Below are positions 41,683 to 50,708 of a DNA stretch of 64,000 nucleotides, in pieces. This DNA is from JBDUCV01 sp040003255 (GTDB taxonomy: Bacteria; Actinomycetota; Actinomycetes; Mycobacteriales; Jatrophihabitantaceae). A program made the position numbers and the translations under genes. Location: assembly GCA_040003255.1 (NCBI GenBank), contig JBDUCV010000003.1, forward strand, positions 1 to 64,000, written 5' to 3'. The stretch's first letter is position 1, and each line of letters starts with the position of its first letter. The notes beneath the pieces were generated by a model, which saw nothing but the letters and a program-made list of their open reading frames with translations, was not told the DNA's origin and made no database searches.

Positions 41683-43944
41683 CTATTCGGCGGCTAGTAG
41701 GGCGACCGGATACGTCGACAGGACTTCTGCAACCGGCACCGCCCCGGTGTACCGCCGACCAGTGAGGACGTCAATGTGGCCCGCACCAAGGGTGATCGTC
41801 GTGTCGCGCCAGCCACCGGAACGTTGTAGCCCCACCGGCAGCCGGGTCGCGACGGTTACTGCACCACCGCGGTCGAACGCGACGACGTAGTCGGCCGCCG
41901 GACCGTCCGCCCTGAGTGGCGTGTAGCCCGTGAACAGAACCGGTGCGTCGCGGCGTAGCCGTAGCGCCCGCGAGACCAGCCACAACTTCGCGGCTCCGGT
42001 GTGATCCACCGGCGGGGGAAACGAGAGTGACGACAGCAGGGCGGCGTGCTCGGCGAACGGCACCGGCCGGCGGTTGTCGGGGTCGACGAGCGCGTCTTCC
42101 CACAGCTCGGTGCCCTGGTAGACGTCGGGGACACCCGGCATCGTCAAGGCCAGCAGCTTCTGCGACAGCGAGTTCGACCAGCCGTGGGGCGTGATACGGG
42201 CAATGAAGTCTGCCAGCGGGTCATGCAGCATCGGCAAGTCATAGCCGGCATCAACGGCGGCATGCACGGCTGATTCGAACGCCGGGTCCGGGTCGGTCCA
42301 GCTGGTGCCGTCCGAGGCCTCACGCATGGCCTTCTCGGCATACGCATGCATCCGGTCGCGCGCGATGAAGCCGACCCCGACGAAGGTCTGCCACAACAGG
42401 TAGCCGAACGCGGCGTTCGGCACCAGCGCGCCAGCCATCAAGCCGTGGACCAGCGCCGACCACTCATCTGGCAGCTCGGCGAGGACCGCCAATCGGGCCC
42501 GGACGTCCTCGCCGCGTTTGGTGTCATGGGTCGACAAGGTCGTCATGCCCAGGGGGCTGGCGACCTGCCGGGCGTGCTGAGCGGCATGGAACGCCTGCAG
42601 GTCAGCGCCGAATCGGCCAGGATCGCCGCCAACCTCGTTGAGCGCGATGAATCGCGTGTAGCGGTAGTAGGCGGTGTCCTCGACACCTTTGGCCATCACC
42701 GCCCCGGAGGTCTGCTGGAACCGCGCGCACAGCTCGTCAGGCGGATCGCCGAGGCGTGACGCGAGAGCCGCAATCGAATCGGACAGATCCGGCCGCCGGC
42801 CGCCCGCGGTCTGGATCGCCTTCGCGAGATGTTCGGCCCCGAACGGCAGATATGAGCGATAGACCGGAAAGCCGACCAACAGCTCGGTCAACGCCTCTGT
42901 TGCGCGGGCGACGTAGGGAACCAGCCGGACGAGGCGGTTGACCTCGGCCCGCAAGATCGTGCTGGCCACGAACCGCTTGCCCGCCTCGACGTGGTCGGCG
43001 AAGGAACGCCGATCGCCGGTCAGCTCGTGGTAGATCGCGTCGAAACGCCGCTCGCCGGACGGGTCCACGAGCACGGCCTGTACCTCGGCGAGCGCGTCGT
43101 ACCCGGTGGTCCCAGCGACCGGCCACGGTGGCAGCGCCTCGCCGGGCTCGAGAATCTTCTCCACCGTGAGCCACGTGTCCGGTGCGGCTTCAACCAGGCG
43201 GTCGAGGTATCGCCCCGGGTCGACCAACCCGTCCGGGTGGTCAACTCGTAGCCCGTCCACGCCGTCCGCAACGGCCCACCGCGTGATGACCTGGTGGGTG
43301 CCGGCGAAGACGTCTGGATCCTCGAGGCGCAGTCCGGCAAGGGTCGTGACGGCGAAGAAGCGCCGATAGTTCTGCTCCGCGTCGGCGTGCCGGTAGCCCA
43401 CGAGGCGGTAGTGCTGCCGCTCGTGCACTTGAACCGGGTTGCCGTCCCCGGTGCCAGGCGCGATCGGAAACCGATGCTCGTAGTAGCGCAGCTCATCCCC
43501 GGCCGCCGTCAAGTCACGGGCCAGGTCGGCGTTGTCAGCGAGAACGGGCAGCAGCAGCGGTCCCTGCGTCCACTCGATGTCGAACCACGACGCGTAGCGC
43601 GACTGCCGACCCTGGCGCAGGACGTCCCACCAGGCCGGGTTCGCCGCCGCGTCGGCAACGCCGAGGTGATTTGGGACTATGTCGACCACCACACCCAGCC
43701 GCCGGGCCCGCGCTGCCCCCAGCAGCGCACGCCAGCCCGCGTCCCCTCCTCGTGCCGTGTCGATCCGGGTCGGATCGACCACGTCGTAGCCGTGCTCGGA
43801 GCCGCTCGCGGACTGCAGGAGGGGCGAGGTATAAACGGCGCCGACGCCGAGTGAGCTGAGGTACTCGGTGACCGCGGCGGCATCGGCGAGGTTGAAACCG
43901 GAGCGGATCTGCAGTCGGTAGGTCGATGACGGAACTGCCATCAA
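41683..43944 (-). CDS. treY: Malto-oligosyltrehalose synthase
   Basis: A 753-aa GH13 enzyme that converts the reducing-end alpha-1,4 bond of maltodextrins to alpha,alpha-1,1, producing maltooligosyl-trehalose for TreZ. Blocks seen: PSSTYRLQIRSGFNLADAA, VVDIVPNHLGVADAAANPAW, VDGLRVDHPDGLVDPGRYL (nucleophile Asp), TWLTVEKILEPGE (Glu) and TTLSTHDTKRGEDVRARL (Asp). The C-terminal PGVPDVYQGTELWEDALVDP is also typical. Its start overlaps the glgX stop by 4 nt, so glgX-treY is one operon. Confidence 0.96.
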   Translation of the reverse strand: MMAVPSSTYRLQIRSGFNLADAAAVTEYLSSLGVGAVYTSPLLQSASGSEHGYDVVDPTRIDTARGGDAGWRALLGAARARRLGVVVDIVPNHLGVADAAANPAWWDVLRQGRQSRYASWFDIEWTQGPLLLPVLADNADLARDLTAAGDELRYYEHRFPIAPGTGDGNPVQVHERQHYRLVGYRHADAEQNYRRFFAVTTLAGLRLEDPDVFAGTHQVITRWAVADGVDGLRVDHPDGLVDPGRYLDRLVEAAPDTWLTVEKILEPGEALPPWPVAGTTGYDALAEVQAVLVDPSGERRFDAIYHELTGDRRSFADHVEAGKRFVASTILRAEVNRLVRLVPYVARATEALTELLVGFPVYRSYLPFGAEHLAKAIQTAGGRRPDLSDSIAALASRLGDPPDELCARFQQTSGAVMAKGVEDTAYYRYTRFIALNEVGGDPGRFGADLQAFHAAQHARQVASPLGMTTLSTHDTKRGEDVRARLAVLAELPDEWSALVHGLMAGALVPNAAFGYLLWQTFVGVGFIARDRMHAYAEKAMREASDGTSWTDPDPAFESAVHAAVDAGYDLPMLHDPLADFIARITPHGWSNSLSQKLLALTMPGVPDVYQGTELWEDALVDPDNRRPVPFAEHAALLSSLSFPPPVDHTGAAKLWLVSRALRLRRDAPVLFTGYTPLRADGPAADYVVAFDRGGAVTVATRLPVGLQRSGGWRDTTITLGAGHIDVLTGRRYTGAVPVAEVLSTYPVALLAAE

Positions 43945-46049
43945 CCGGCCCTGCGCAGAACGACGAGAGCGCGCGGCCCGACGGGCACGGAGGCGCCAGC
44001 TTCGAGCACAGTCATCGTCTCGGCGTCAGCGAGCATGGTGTCGACGACGATTTCCCAGGCCGCGCCGTAGCCAGCGTCGGGCAAGACGAAATCGAGCTCG
44101 GAGTCGTGGGCAGAGAAGCACAAGATGAACGAGTCGTCCACGACTCGATCACCTCGCGAGTCGCGGTCGGAGATCCGGTCGCCGTTGAGGAACATCGCAA
44201 CTGCCCGGCCGAAGCCTGACCCCCAATCCTCCTCGGACATCTCGGTGCCGTCCGGCTGCAGCCAGGCGATGTCGGGCAATCCTTGCTTGCCACGGCGGCC
44301 CACCGGGCGGCCCTGGAAGAATCGCCGGCGGCGGAACACCGGGTGTGCGTGGCGCAACGCTGCCACCTGCCGGGTGAAGGCAAGCAGGTCGACGTCGATT
44401 TTCGTCCAGTCCACCCAGGAAATCTCGTCGTCCTGACAGAAGGCGTTGTTATTGCCGTGCTGGGTGCGGCCCAGCTCGTCACCGTGTCCGATCATCGGGA
44501 CGCCCTGGCTCAGCAGCAGCGTGGCGATGAAGTTGCGCTGCTGGCGGGCCCGCAGTTCCAGTACCCCCGGGTCGTCGGTGTCGCCCTCGACGCCGCAGTT
44601 CCACGACCGGTTGTGGCTTTCACCGTCGCGATTGCCTTCGCCGTTGGCCTCGTTGTGCTTGTCGTTATAGGAGACCAGGTCGCGCAGGGTGAACCCGTCG
44701 TGCGCGGTCACGAAGTTGATGCTCGCGACAGGCCGCCGGGCGGAGTGCTCGTACAAGTCCGACGAGCCGGTGATTCTCGACGCGAATTCGCCGAGCGTTG
44801 CGGGTTCGCCCCGCCAGAAATCTCGGACCGTGTCGCGATACTTGCCGTTCCACTCGGTCCACTGTGGCGGGAAGTTGCCTACCTGGTAGCCGCCGGGGCC
44901 GACGTCCCACGGCTCGGCGATCAGTTTCACCTGGCTGACTGTCGGGTCCTGCTGCACCAGCTCGAAGAAACTCGACAGCCGGTCGACGTCGTAGAACTCG
45001 CGAGCAAGGGCCGCGGCGAGGTCGAAGCGGAAGCCGTCGACGTGCATCTCCAACACCCAGTAGCGCAACGAATCCATCAGCAGCTGCAGGGAGTGCGGGT
45101 TACGGACGTTGAGCGTGTTGCCGGTACCGGTGTAGTCCATGTAATAACGCTTGTCGTCGTCGACGAGCCGGTAGTACGCGGCGTTGTCGATGCCACGGAA
45201 ACACACCGTTGGGCCGAGGTGATTGCCCTCGGCCGTGTGGTTGTAGACGACGTCGAGGATGACCTCGATGTCCGCGTCGTGCAGCGCCCTCACCATCGCC
45301 TTGAACTCCTGCACCTGGCCGCCGGGGGTAGCACTCGAGCTGTATTTGCTGTCGGGGGCGAAGAAGCCGATCGTGTTGTAGCCCCAGTAGTTGGACAACC
45401 CTTTCTCGATCAGCGTTGCGTCGTTCGCGAAGTGGTGGACAGGCATCAGCTCGATGGCTGTCACGCCGAGCGCGCGCAGGTGGTCGACCAGCACCGGATG
45501 CGAAATGCCGGCGTAGGTGCCGCGGATCTCCTCGGGGATCTCCGGATGCTGGTTGGTCAGCCCCTTGACATGCGCCTCGTAGATCACGGACTCGGCATAC
45601 TGCCGCTTGGGAGGACGGTCGGTGCCCCAGTCGAAGAACGGGTTGATGACGACCGACTTTGGCATGTGCGGTGCCGAGTCATCGTCGTTGCGGCCCTGGG
45701 GATTGCCGAACGTGTAGCCGAATAGCGCCTGATTCCAGGCGAAAGTGCCGTCGATGGCCTTGGCGTAGGGGTCGAGCAGCAGTTTCGCGGGATTGCAGCG
45801 GTGCCCCTGTTCGGGGTCATGCGGGCCATGCACCCGATATCCGTAACGCTGCCCGGGCTCGACTCCGGGCAGGAAGGCGTGCCATACATAGCCGTCCATC
45901 TCCGGCAGGACGATCTTCGTCTCGGTGCCTTCGGCGTCGAACAGGCACAGCTCGACCATGACGGCGACCTCGCTGAACAGGGCGAAGTTGGTGCCGGAGC
46001 CGTCATAGGTGGCACCCAGGGGATAGGCGGTGCCGGGCCAGATCTGCAT
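43941..46049 (-). CDS. glgX: Glycogen debranching protein GlgX
   Basis: A 702-aa isoamylase-type GH13 enzyme that removes alpha-1,6 branches, giving linear maltodextrins to TreY/TreZ. An N-terminal CBM48 (YPLGATYDGSGTNFALFSEV) precedes the catalytic blocks DVVYNHTAEGNHLGPTVCFR, VDGFRFDLAAALAREF (Asp), LIAEPWDVGPGGYQVGNFP (Glu) and FVTAHDGFTLRDLVSYN (Asp). ATG 46049 has AGGAGA 4 nt upstream; the open extension to 46199 is not family-like and would run into the terC promoter. Confidence 0.96.
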   Translation of the reverse strand: MQIWPGTAYPLGATYDGSGTNFALFSEVAVMVELCLFDAEGTETKIVLPEMDGYVWHAFLPGVEPGQRYGYRVHGPHDPEQGHRCNPAKLLLDPYAKAIDGTFAWNQALFGYTFGNPQGRNDDDSAPHMPKSVVINPFFDWGTDRPPKRQYAESVIYEAHVKGLTNQHPEIPEEIRGTYAGISHPVLVDHLRALGVTAIELMPVHHFANDATLIEKGLSNYWGYNTIGFFAPDSKYSSSATPGGQVQEFKAMVRALHDADIEVILDVVYNHTAEGNHLGPTVCFRGIDNAAYYRLVDDDKRYYMDYTGTGNTLNVRNPHSLQLLMDSLRYWVLEMHVDGFRFDLAAALAREFYDVDRLSSFFELVQQDPTVSQVKLIAEPWDVGPGGYQVGNFPPQWTEWNGKYRDTVRDFWRGEPATLGEFASRITGSSDLYEHSARRPVASINFVTAHDGFTLRDLVSYNDKHNEANGEGNRDGESHNRSWNCGVEGDTDDPGVLELRARQQRNFIATLLLSQGVPMIGHGDELGRTQHGNNNAFCQDDEISWVDWTKIDVDLLAFTRQVAALRHAHPVFRRRRFFQGRPVGRRGKQGLPDIAWLQPDGTEMSEEDWGSGFGRAVAMFLNGDRISDRDSRGDRVVDDSFILCFSAHDSELDFVLPDAGYGAAWEIVVDTMLADAETMTVLEAGASVPVGPRALVVLRRAG

Positions 46050-46130
46050 GGTTCTCCTCAGCGCGCGTGTGCGTCGAAGTCGAGAGGGCGCTCTTGCGAG
46101 CCTGCCAGATCGCAATAAGGGCGGTGGCGG

Positions 46131-46136
46131 GTAGGC
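46131..46136 (+). promoter_or_regulatory. -10 element TAGGCT of terC, with 5' UTR
   Basis: TAGGCT lies 31 nt before the CTG start at 46168; unlike most genes here, this one has a leader with a strong Shine-Dalgarno sequence. Confidence 0.45.
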
Positions 46137-46167
46137 TCGTCGACGGAACTGGAGGGGAGTAACCCCA

Positions 46168-47157
46168 CTGAGCACCACGCCCTGGGCGTGGACGATCACG
46201 CTGGTTGTGGCGGTCGGCTTCCTCGTAGTCGACGTTTTCGTGATCGGCCGACGTCCTCATGAGCCGTCGATGCGTGAGTCCGCGTCCCATCTGGCGTTCT
46301 TCGTCGGAGCGGCGCTGCTGTTCGCCACTGGCGTGTTTCTGGTCAGCGGAGCCGACTACGGCGCCCAGTTCCTGGGTGGCTGGCTGACCGAATACTCGCT
46401 GTCCATCGACAACCTGTTCATCTTCCTGATCATCATGAGCAAGCTGCAAGTTCCCCGCGAGCTGCAGCAGGCCGCGCTGCTCATCGGCATCGTGATGGCG
46501 TTGATATTGCGTGGCATCTTCATCGCGCTCGGCGCCGCTGCGATCAACACGTTCAGCTGGGTCTTCTATCTATTCGGGGCGTTCCTGGTCTATACCGCGG
46601 TGAAGCTGGCCCGGCACGACGAGGATGAGGAGCAGGACTACTCCGATCGACGCCTGATCCGGTGGCTGCGTGAACATATCCCGTCCACCGAGGAGTACCA
46701 CGGATCGCACCTGTCGGTTCGAATTGCCGGGCGCCGCCTCGCGACGCCGATGCTGATCGTGATTGCGGCGCTCGGCACTACCGACCTGCTCTTCGCGCTC
46801 GACTCGATCCCGGCGATCTACGGCATCACCGAGGAGCCGTACCTGGTGCTCACGGCGAACCTCTTCGCGCTGATGGGCCTGCGGCAGCTCTACTTCCTGA
46901 TCGGCGGGCTGCTCGAGCGGCTTGTGTATCTCAGCATCGGGCTCGCGGTGCTCCTGGGCTTCATCGGGGTCAAGCTGATCCTGCACGCGCTGCATGAGAA
47001 CTCGATTCCGTTCGTCAACGGCGGTAAGCACGTGTCGTGGGCTCCGGATGTGCCGATCTGGCTCTCGCTCGTCATGATCGTCGCCATCCTGACGATCACC
47101 ACCGTCGCCAGCTTGGCAAAAACGGGCCGCCGCCGCCGCGCCGATGAGATCAGTTGA
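46168..47157 (+). CDS. TerC family integral membrane protein, probable CTG start
   Basis: A 329-aa protein with about nine membrane helices of the TerC/Alx family, linked to tellurite resistance or metal (Mn2+) export. Family motifs: DVFVIGRRPHEPSMRES, WLTEYSLSIDNLFIFLIIM and ALGTTDLLFALDSIPAIYGI, with membrane Asp residues. The best ATG/GTG start (GTG 46207) would remove the first 13 residues including half of helix 1. The family-like N-terminus STTPWAWTITLVVAVG begins at CTG 46168, which has GGAGGGGAG 8 nt upstream. Confidence 0.88.
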   Translation: MSTTPWAWTITLVVAVGFLVVDVFVIGRRPHEPSMRESASHLAFFVGAALLFATGVFLVSGADYGAQFLGGWLTEYSLSIDNLFIFLIIMSKLQVPRELQQAALLIGIVMALILRGIFIALGAAAINTFSWVFYLFGAFLVYTAVKLARHDEDEEQDYSDRRLIRWLREHIPSTEEYHGSHLSVRIAGRRLATPMLIVIAALGTTDLLFALDSIPAIYGITEEPYLVLTANLFALMGLRQLYFLIGGLLERLVYLSIGLAVLLGFIGVKLILHALHENSIPFVNGGKHVSWAPDVPIWLSLVMIVAILTITTVASLAKTGRRRRADEIS

Positions 47158-47163
47158 TCCAGC

Positions 47164-50100
47164 TCAGCCGTGTGGCTGAGGGCGGACAAACGGGAAGGCC
47201 AGGGTTGCCCGGATGTCGGTACCGGTCAACATCATCACCAGCCGATCGACGCCGAGGCCCAGTCCACCCGTGGGCGGCATCGCGTACTCCAGCGCGGTGA
47301 GGAACGATTCGTCGAGTTGCATCGCCTCGGGGTCGCCTGCCGCGGCCTTAATCGACTGGTCGGTGAGGCGGGCACGCTGGTCGATCGGATCCACCAGCTC
47401 GGAGTACGCGGTCGCGATCTCGGTGCCGAATGCAACCAGATCCCAACGTTCGGACAGCAGTGGATCGCTGCGATGAGTACGCGTGAGCGGCGACGTCTCG
47501 AGCGGGAAGTCACAGTAGAACGTCGGCTCGACAGTCTGCTTCTCGACCAGCTCCTCATACAACTGGAGCACGAGCTCGCCCGCGGTGGCGTCGCCGGGCG
47601 CGTGGACATGGTGCTCTACGCACACCGCCTGGACCTCGTCGAGCGGTGTGGTCGAGGTCAGCGACGTCCCACACGCCTTGCTGACCTCGTCGTGGACACT
47701 GACTGCGTTCCAGGATCCGCCGAGGTCGACGTCGACGACGGTGCCGTCCGGCCCGGTGCGCCGCGCGACGGGTGAGCCGTTGACCGCGGTGGCCACCTCG
47801 ATGATCAGCTCGCGAGTGAGCTCGCGCATGTCGGTGTAGTCGGCGTACGCCTGGTATGCCTCGACGGAGGTGAACTCGGGGTTGTGCGTGGCGTCCGCGC
47901 CTTCGTTTCGGAAGTTACGGTTCAGCTCAAAGATCTTTCCCATGCCGCCGACGCAGAGCCGCTTGAGGTAGAGCTCGGGCGCGATGCGCAGGTACAGGTC
48001 GGCGTTGTAGGCATTGATGTGGGTGCGGAACGGCCGAGCGGTCGCACCGCCGTGCACGGCCTGCAGCATCGGAGTCTCGACCTCGGTAAAGCCCCGATCA
48101 GCGAACGCGTCGCGGAGGGCCTTCACCGCGCAGCTACGGGCCTGCAGGATCGCCATCGAATCGCCGTTCACGATCAGGTCGAGGTAACGCTGACGGACCC
48201 GGGCGTCGGGATCGGAGAAGCCCGCATGCACGTCCGGCAACGGACGCAGGCACTTGGCGGCCATCGTCCACTCGTCTACCAGGATGGACAGTTCGCCGGT
48301 TCGCGAGGTGGCCACCGGCCCGGTGACACTGACCTGATCGCCGAGATCGACGGTCTGCTTCCAGAGCAGGCGGGCGTCCTTGGCGGTGTCTGCCGTGGTC
48401 AGCATGACCTGCAGGCTGACCCCTTCGTCCGACAGCACCGCGAAGCTGACCCCACCGAGATCGCGCAGCGCACGCACTCGGCCCGCGACCGACACCCAGT
48501 CTTCGGTGAGCATGTCGGCGGCTAGTGCGGCGTGTCGATCGAGGATCTCGGCCGCGGTGCTCGACCGCGGCACGTACACCGGGTACGCGGCCATACCCTC
48601 CGCCGACAGCCGGTCGATCTTCGTACGGCGGACCCGTTGCTGCTCACCCATCGCATGGATCGGACGGGTGGGGCGCAGCAACCTCTGCTGCTGCTCGGCC
48701 ACCGCCAGGCTGAACTCGGTCTGCTCACCGGTATCGGTCCTGACGATTTCGGGACCGTGCCGCCGCGAAACCGGCTTCGGGGCGGGGATGAAACCCTCGG
48801 CCATGCCGGACGCGATCGCCGCCCTCGTCAGGGTCAGCGAGGAGTCGTAACACATGAAGCGCGGCACCCAGCTGGGCAGGTACTTTGCGTTTGACCGGTA
48901 CAGGGTCTCCAGCTGCCAGAACCGTGACGCCATCGACAACACGGCCTCGGTGAGACGCAGCACCGGACCAGCGCCGACCCGTTCCGCCGCGCTGAACACC
49001 GAGCGGAACATCGCGAAGTTCAGCGAGATGCGCCGGACCCCGAGATCGGCGGCGGCCTCGACCAGACCGGCCACCATGAACTCGGTGAGCCCGTTCTCGG
49101 CGGCGCGGTCACGCCTCATCAAGTCGAGGGACAGACCTCGTGCCCCCCACGGGACGAAGGAAAGCAGCCCGCGCACGGTCCCCTCCGCGTCGTGGGCGGT
49201 GACCATGACGCATCGCGAGTCGGCCGGGTCGCCGAGCCGGCTCAGCGCCATCGAGAAACCACGCTCGGTCTCGTCGCCGCGCCACGCTTCGGCGAGCCGG
49301 GCCAGATCGGTCAGTTCGCCAGCTGCGAGATCGCCGTGGCGGCAGGCCTGCACGGTGTAGCCAGCCCGCCGAATGCGCGTTACCGCTTGACGGACGGGCC
49401 GCATGGTGCGCCCTTCCAAGGTGAAGGAGTCGACGTCGATGATCGCTTCGTCACCGATAGCGAGGGCCTTGAGACCAGCGCTGACGTAGGCACTCGCGCC
49501 CTGTTCGCTTGCCGAGAGCACCGCGGGAAACCACCCGTGTCCGCGGGCCTCGGCGAGCCATGCTTCGATGGCTGCGGGCCACGATCCGACGTGACCGATC
49601 GGATCCGCGCTGACCAGGCTCACGGAGGCGACGACTCGATAGGTGAGGGCGGCCCGCCCGTCGGGAGAGAAGGTCACCGACTTGTCGCGACGGGTGGCGA
49701 AGTAGGCCAGTGAGTCGCGCTCGCCGCCTTCGAGAATCAGCCTGCGGACGTTGAGTTCGTCCTGCGCCGCCAAGTATTGCTTTGCCCGCGCGGAGCGCAG
49801 GAAAACTCCGGCGGCGGCGAGCAGTGCTGCAGCCGACATCAGCCCCGCCAGTGATGCGATCCAGTGATGACCGTGATGGCCGTGAAATCCCGGAGTTGTG
49901 GCGTTCGTCGAGATGCCGAAGGCCGACCGGATGGCCCACCCCACCCGCTCAGCGGTGGAGGACAGCTTGTTCGGGAACGCCTCGGTCAGACCGAACGTGA
50001 CGACGACTGAAGCCGCCAGGCCGGCTATCAACACAGCCAGGGACGAGATGCGCGCGCCTTGGGCGAGCCGGGCCGGGAATGCGGATCGGACCAGCCAGAC

Positions 50101-50583
50101 CAGGACCACCAGCCCGCAGCCGAGCCCGGCGAGCAGGCCGACCATCACCGCTTCACTGCGGGTGAGGTCCAGGTTGTCGGTAGGGATCTGGTTCCAGTTT
50201 GCGAGGGCGAGTCCAAGCACGACGAACTCGAGGACCACGTTGACCAGCTGGAAGATCAGCACCGCCCACAGGGCTGCCCGCAGGCGACGGCGCAGCGCGC
50301 TGCCCGTTATGAACATCAGCACGACCACGAACAGACTCGAGCCCGCCGGGACGTTGAACCAGCCGAATGCGTCGTCGACCAAGTCGGCCCAGCGGTGGCC
50401 CCGGAATGGGATGCTGACGAGCGACCAGACGGCGGCGACCGTGACGATGCGGCCGATCCACGCGGCGACCTGCTCCCGCCAGCCAGCCGGTTGGCCGGAA
50501 AGTCGGCCCGGCCGGCCAATGTAAGCGGACGACTGAGGTGCGCCGTCGTAAGCGGCGCCGCGCCTGATCGAAGCGAGGAACAT
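47164..50583 (-). CDS. lysX: Bifunctional lysylphosphatidylglycerol synthase/lysine-tRNA ligase
   Basis: An 1139-aa fusion. Residues about 30-260 contain around seven membrane helices, and about 270-600 form the DUF2156 GNAT-like domain that transfers lysine from Lys-tRNA to phosphatidylglycerol. The C-terminal 500 residues are a class II lysyl-tRNA synthetase with an OB-fold anticodon domain (WVSVAGRVRALRDLGGVSFA) and motif 2/3 blocks (RNFRNEGADATHNPEFTSVE, GLGLGVDRLVMMLTG). Aminoacylated lipid gives resistance to cationic peptides. GGAGGG precedes the ATG by about 9 nt. It is divergent from uvrB. Confidence 0.96.
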   Translation of the reverse strand: MFLASIRRGAAYDGAPQSSAYIGRPGRLSGQPAGWREQVAAWIGRIVTVAAVWSLVSIPFRGHRWADLVDDAFGWFNVPAGSSLFVVVLMFITGSALRRRLRAALWAVLIFQLVNVVLEFVVLGLALANWNQIPTDNLDLTRSEAVMVGLLAGLGCGLVVLVWLVRSAFPARLAQGARISSLAVLIAGLAASVVVTFGLTEAFPNKLSSTAERVGWAIRSAFGISTNATTPGFHGHHGHHWIASLAGLMSAAALLAAAGVFLRSARAKQYLAAQDELNVRRLILEGGERDSLAYFATRRDKSVTFSPDGRAALTYRVVASVSLVSADPIGHVGSWPAAIEAWLAEARGHGWFPAVLSASEQGASAYVSAGLKALAIGDEAIIDVDSFTLEGRTMRPVRQAVTRIRRAGYTVQACRHGDLAAGELTDLARLAEAWRGDETERGFSMALSRLGDPADSRCVMVTAHDAEGTVRGLLSFVPWGARGLSLDLMRRDRAAENGLTEFMVAGLVEAAADLGVRRISLNFAMFRSVFSAAERVGAGPVLRLTEAVLSMASRFWQLETLYRSNAKYLPSWVPRFMCYDSSLTLTRAAIASGMAEGFIPAPKPVSRRHGPEIVRTDTGEQTEFSLAVAEQQQRLLRPTRPIHAMGEQQRVRRTKIDRLSAEGMAAYPVYVPRSSTAAEILDRHAALAADMLTEDWVSVAGRVRALRDLGGVSFAVLSDEGVSLQVMLTTADTAKDARLLWKQTVDLGDQVSVTGPVATSRTGELSILVDEWTMAAKCLRPLPDVHAGFSDPDARVRQRYLDLIVNGDSMAILQARSCAVKALRDAFADRGFTEVETPMLQAVHGGATARPFRTHINAYNADLYLRIAPELYLKRLCVGGMGKIFELNRNFRNEGADATHNPEFTSVEAYQAYADYTDMRELTRELIIEVATAVNGSPVARRTGPDGTVVDVDLGGSWNAVSVHDEVSKACGTSLTSTTPLDEVQAVCVEHHVHAPGDATAGELVLQLYEELVEKQTVEPTFYCDFPLETSPLTRTHRSDPLLSERWDLVAFGTEIATAYSELVDPIDQRARLTDQSIKAAAGDPEAMQLDESFLTALEYAMPPTGGLGLGVDRLVMMLTGTDIRATLAFPFVRPQPHG

Positions 50584-50696
50584 CGTCGTCCGCCCTCCTC
50601 TCTAATCCGACCAGGACGAATCGTCTCACTCCATGGCCGGCCGCGTGCTCTGCGCCGTACTGGCAACGATCTGGACGGAATGTCGGTGCCGCCTCG

Positions 50697-50702
50697 TACC
50701 GT
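50697..50702 (+). promoter_or_regulatory. -10 element TACCGT, leaderless start of uvrB
   Basis: TACCGT lies 6 nt before ATG 50709. Confidence 0.5.
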
Positions 50703-50708
50703 GGAGCC

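Noticed and set aside
44283..45725. 480-codon plus-strand ORF antisense to glgX
   Set aside because: glgX has all catalytic motifs on the other strand; this ORF has Val/Asp/His-rich shadow composition and no Shine-Dalgarno.
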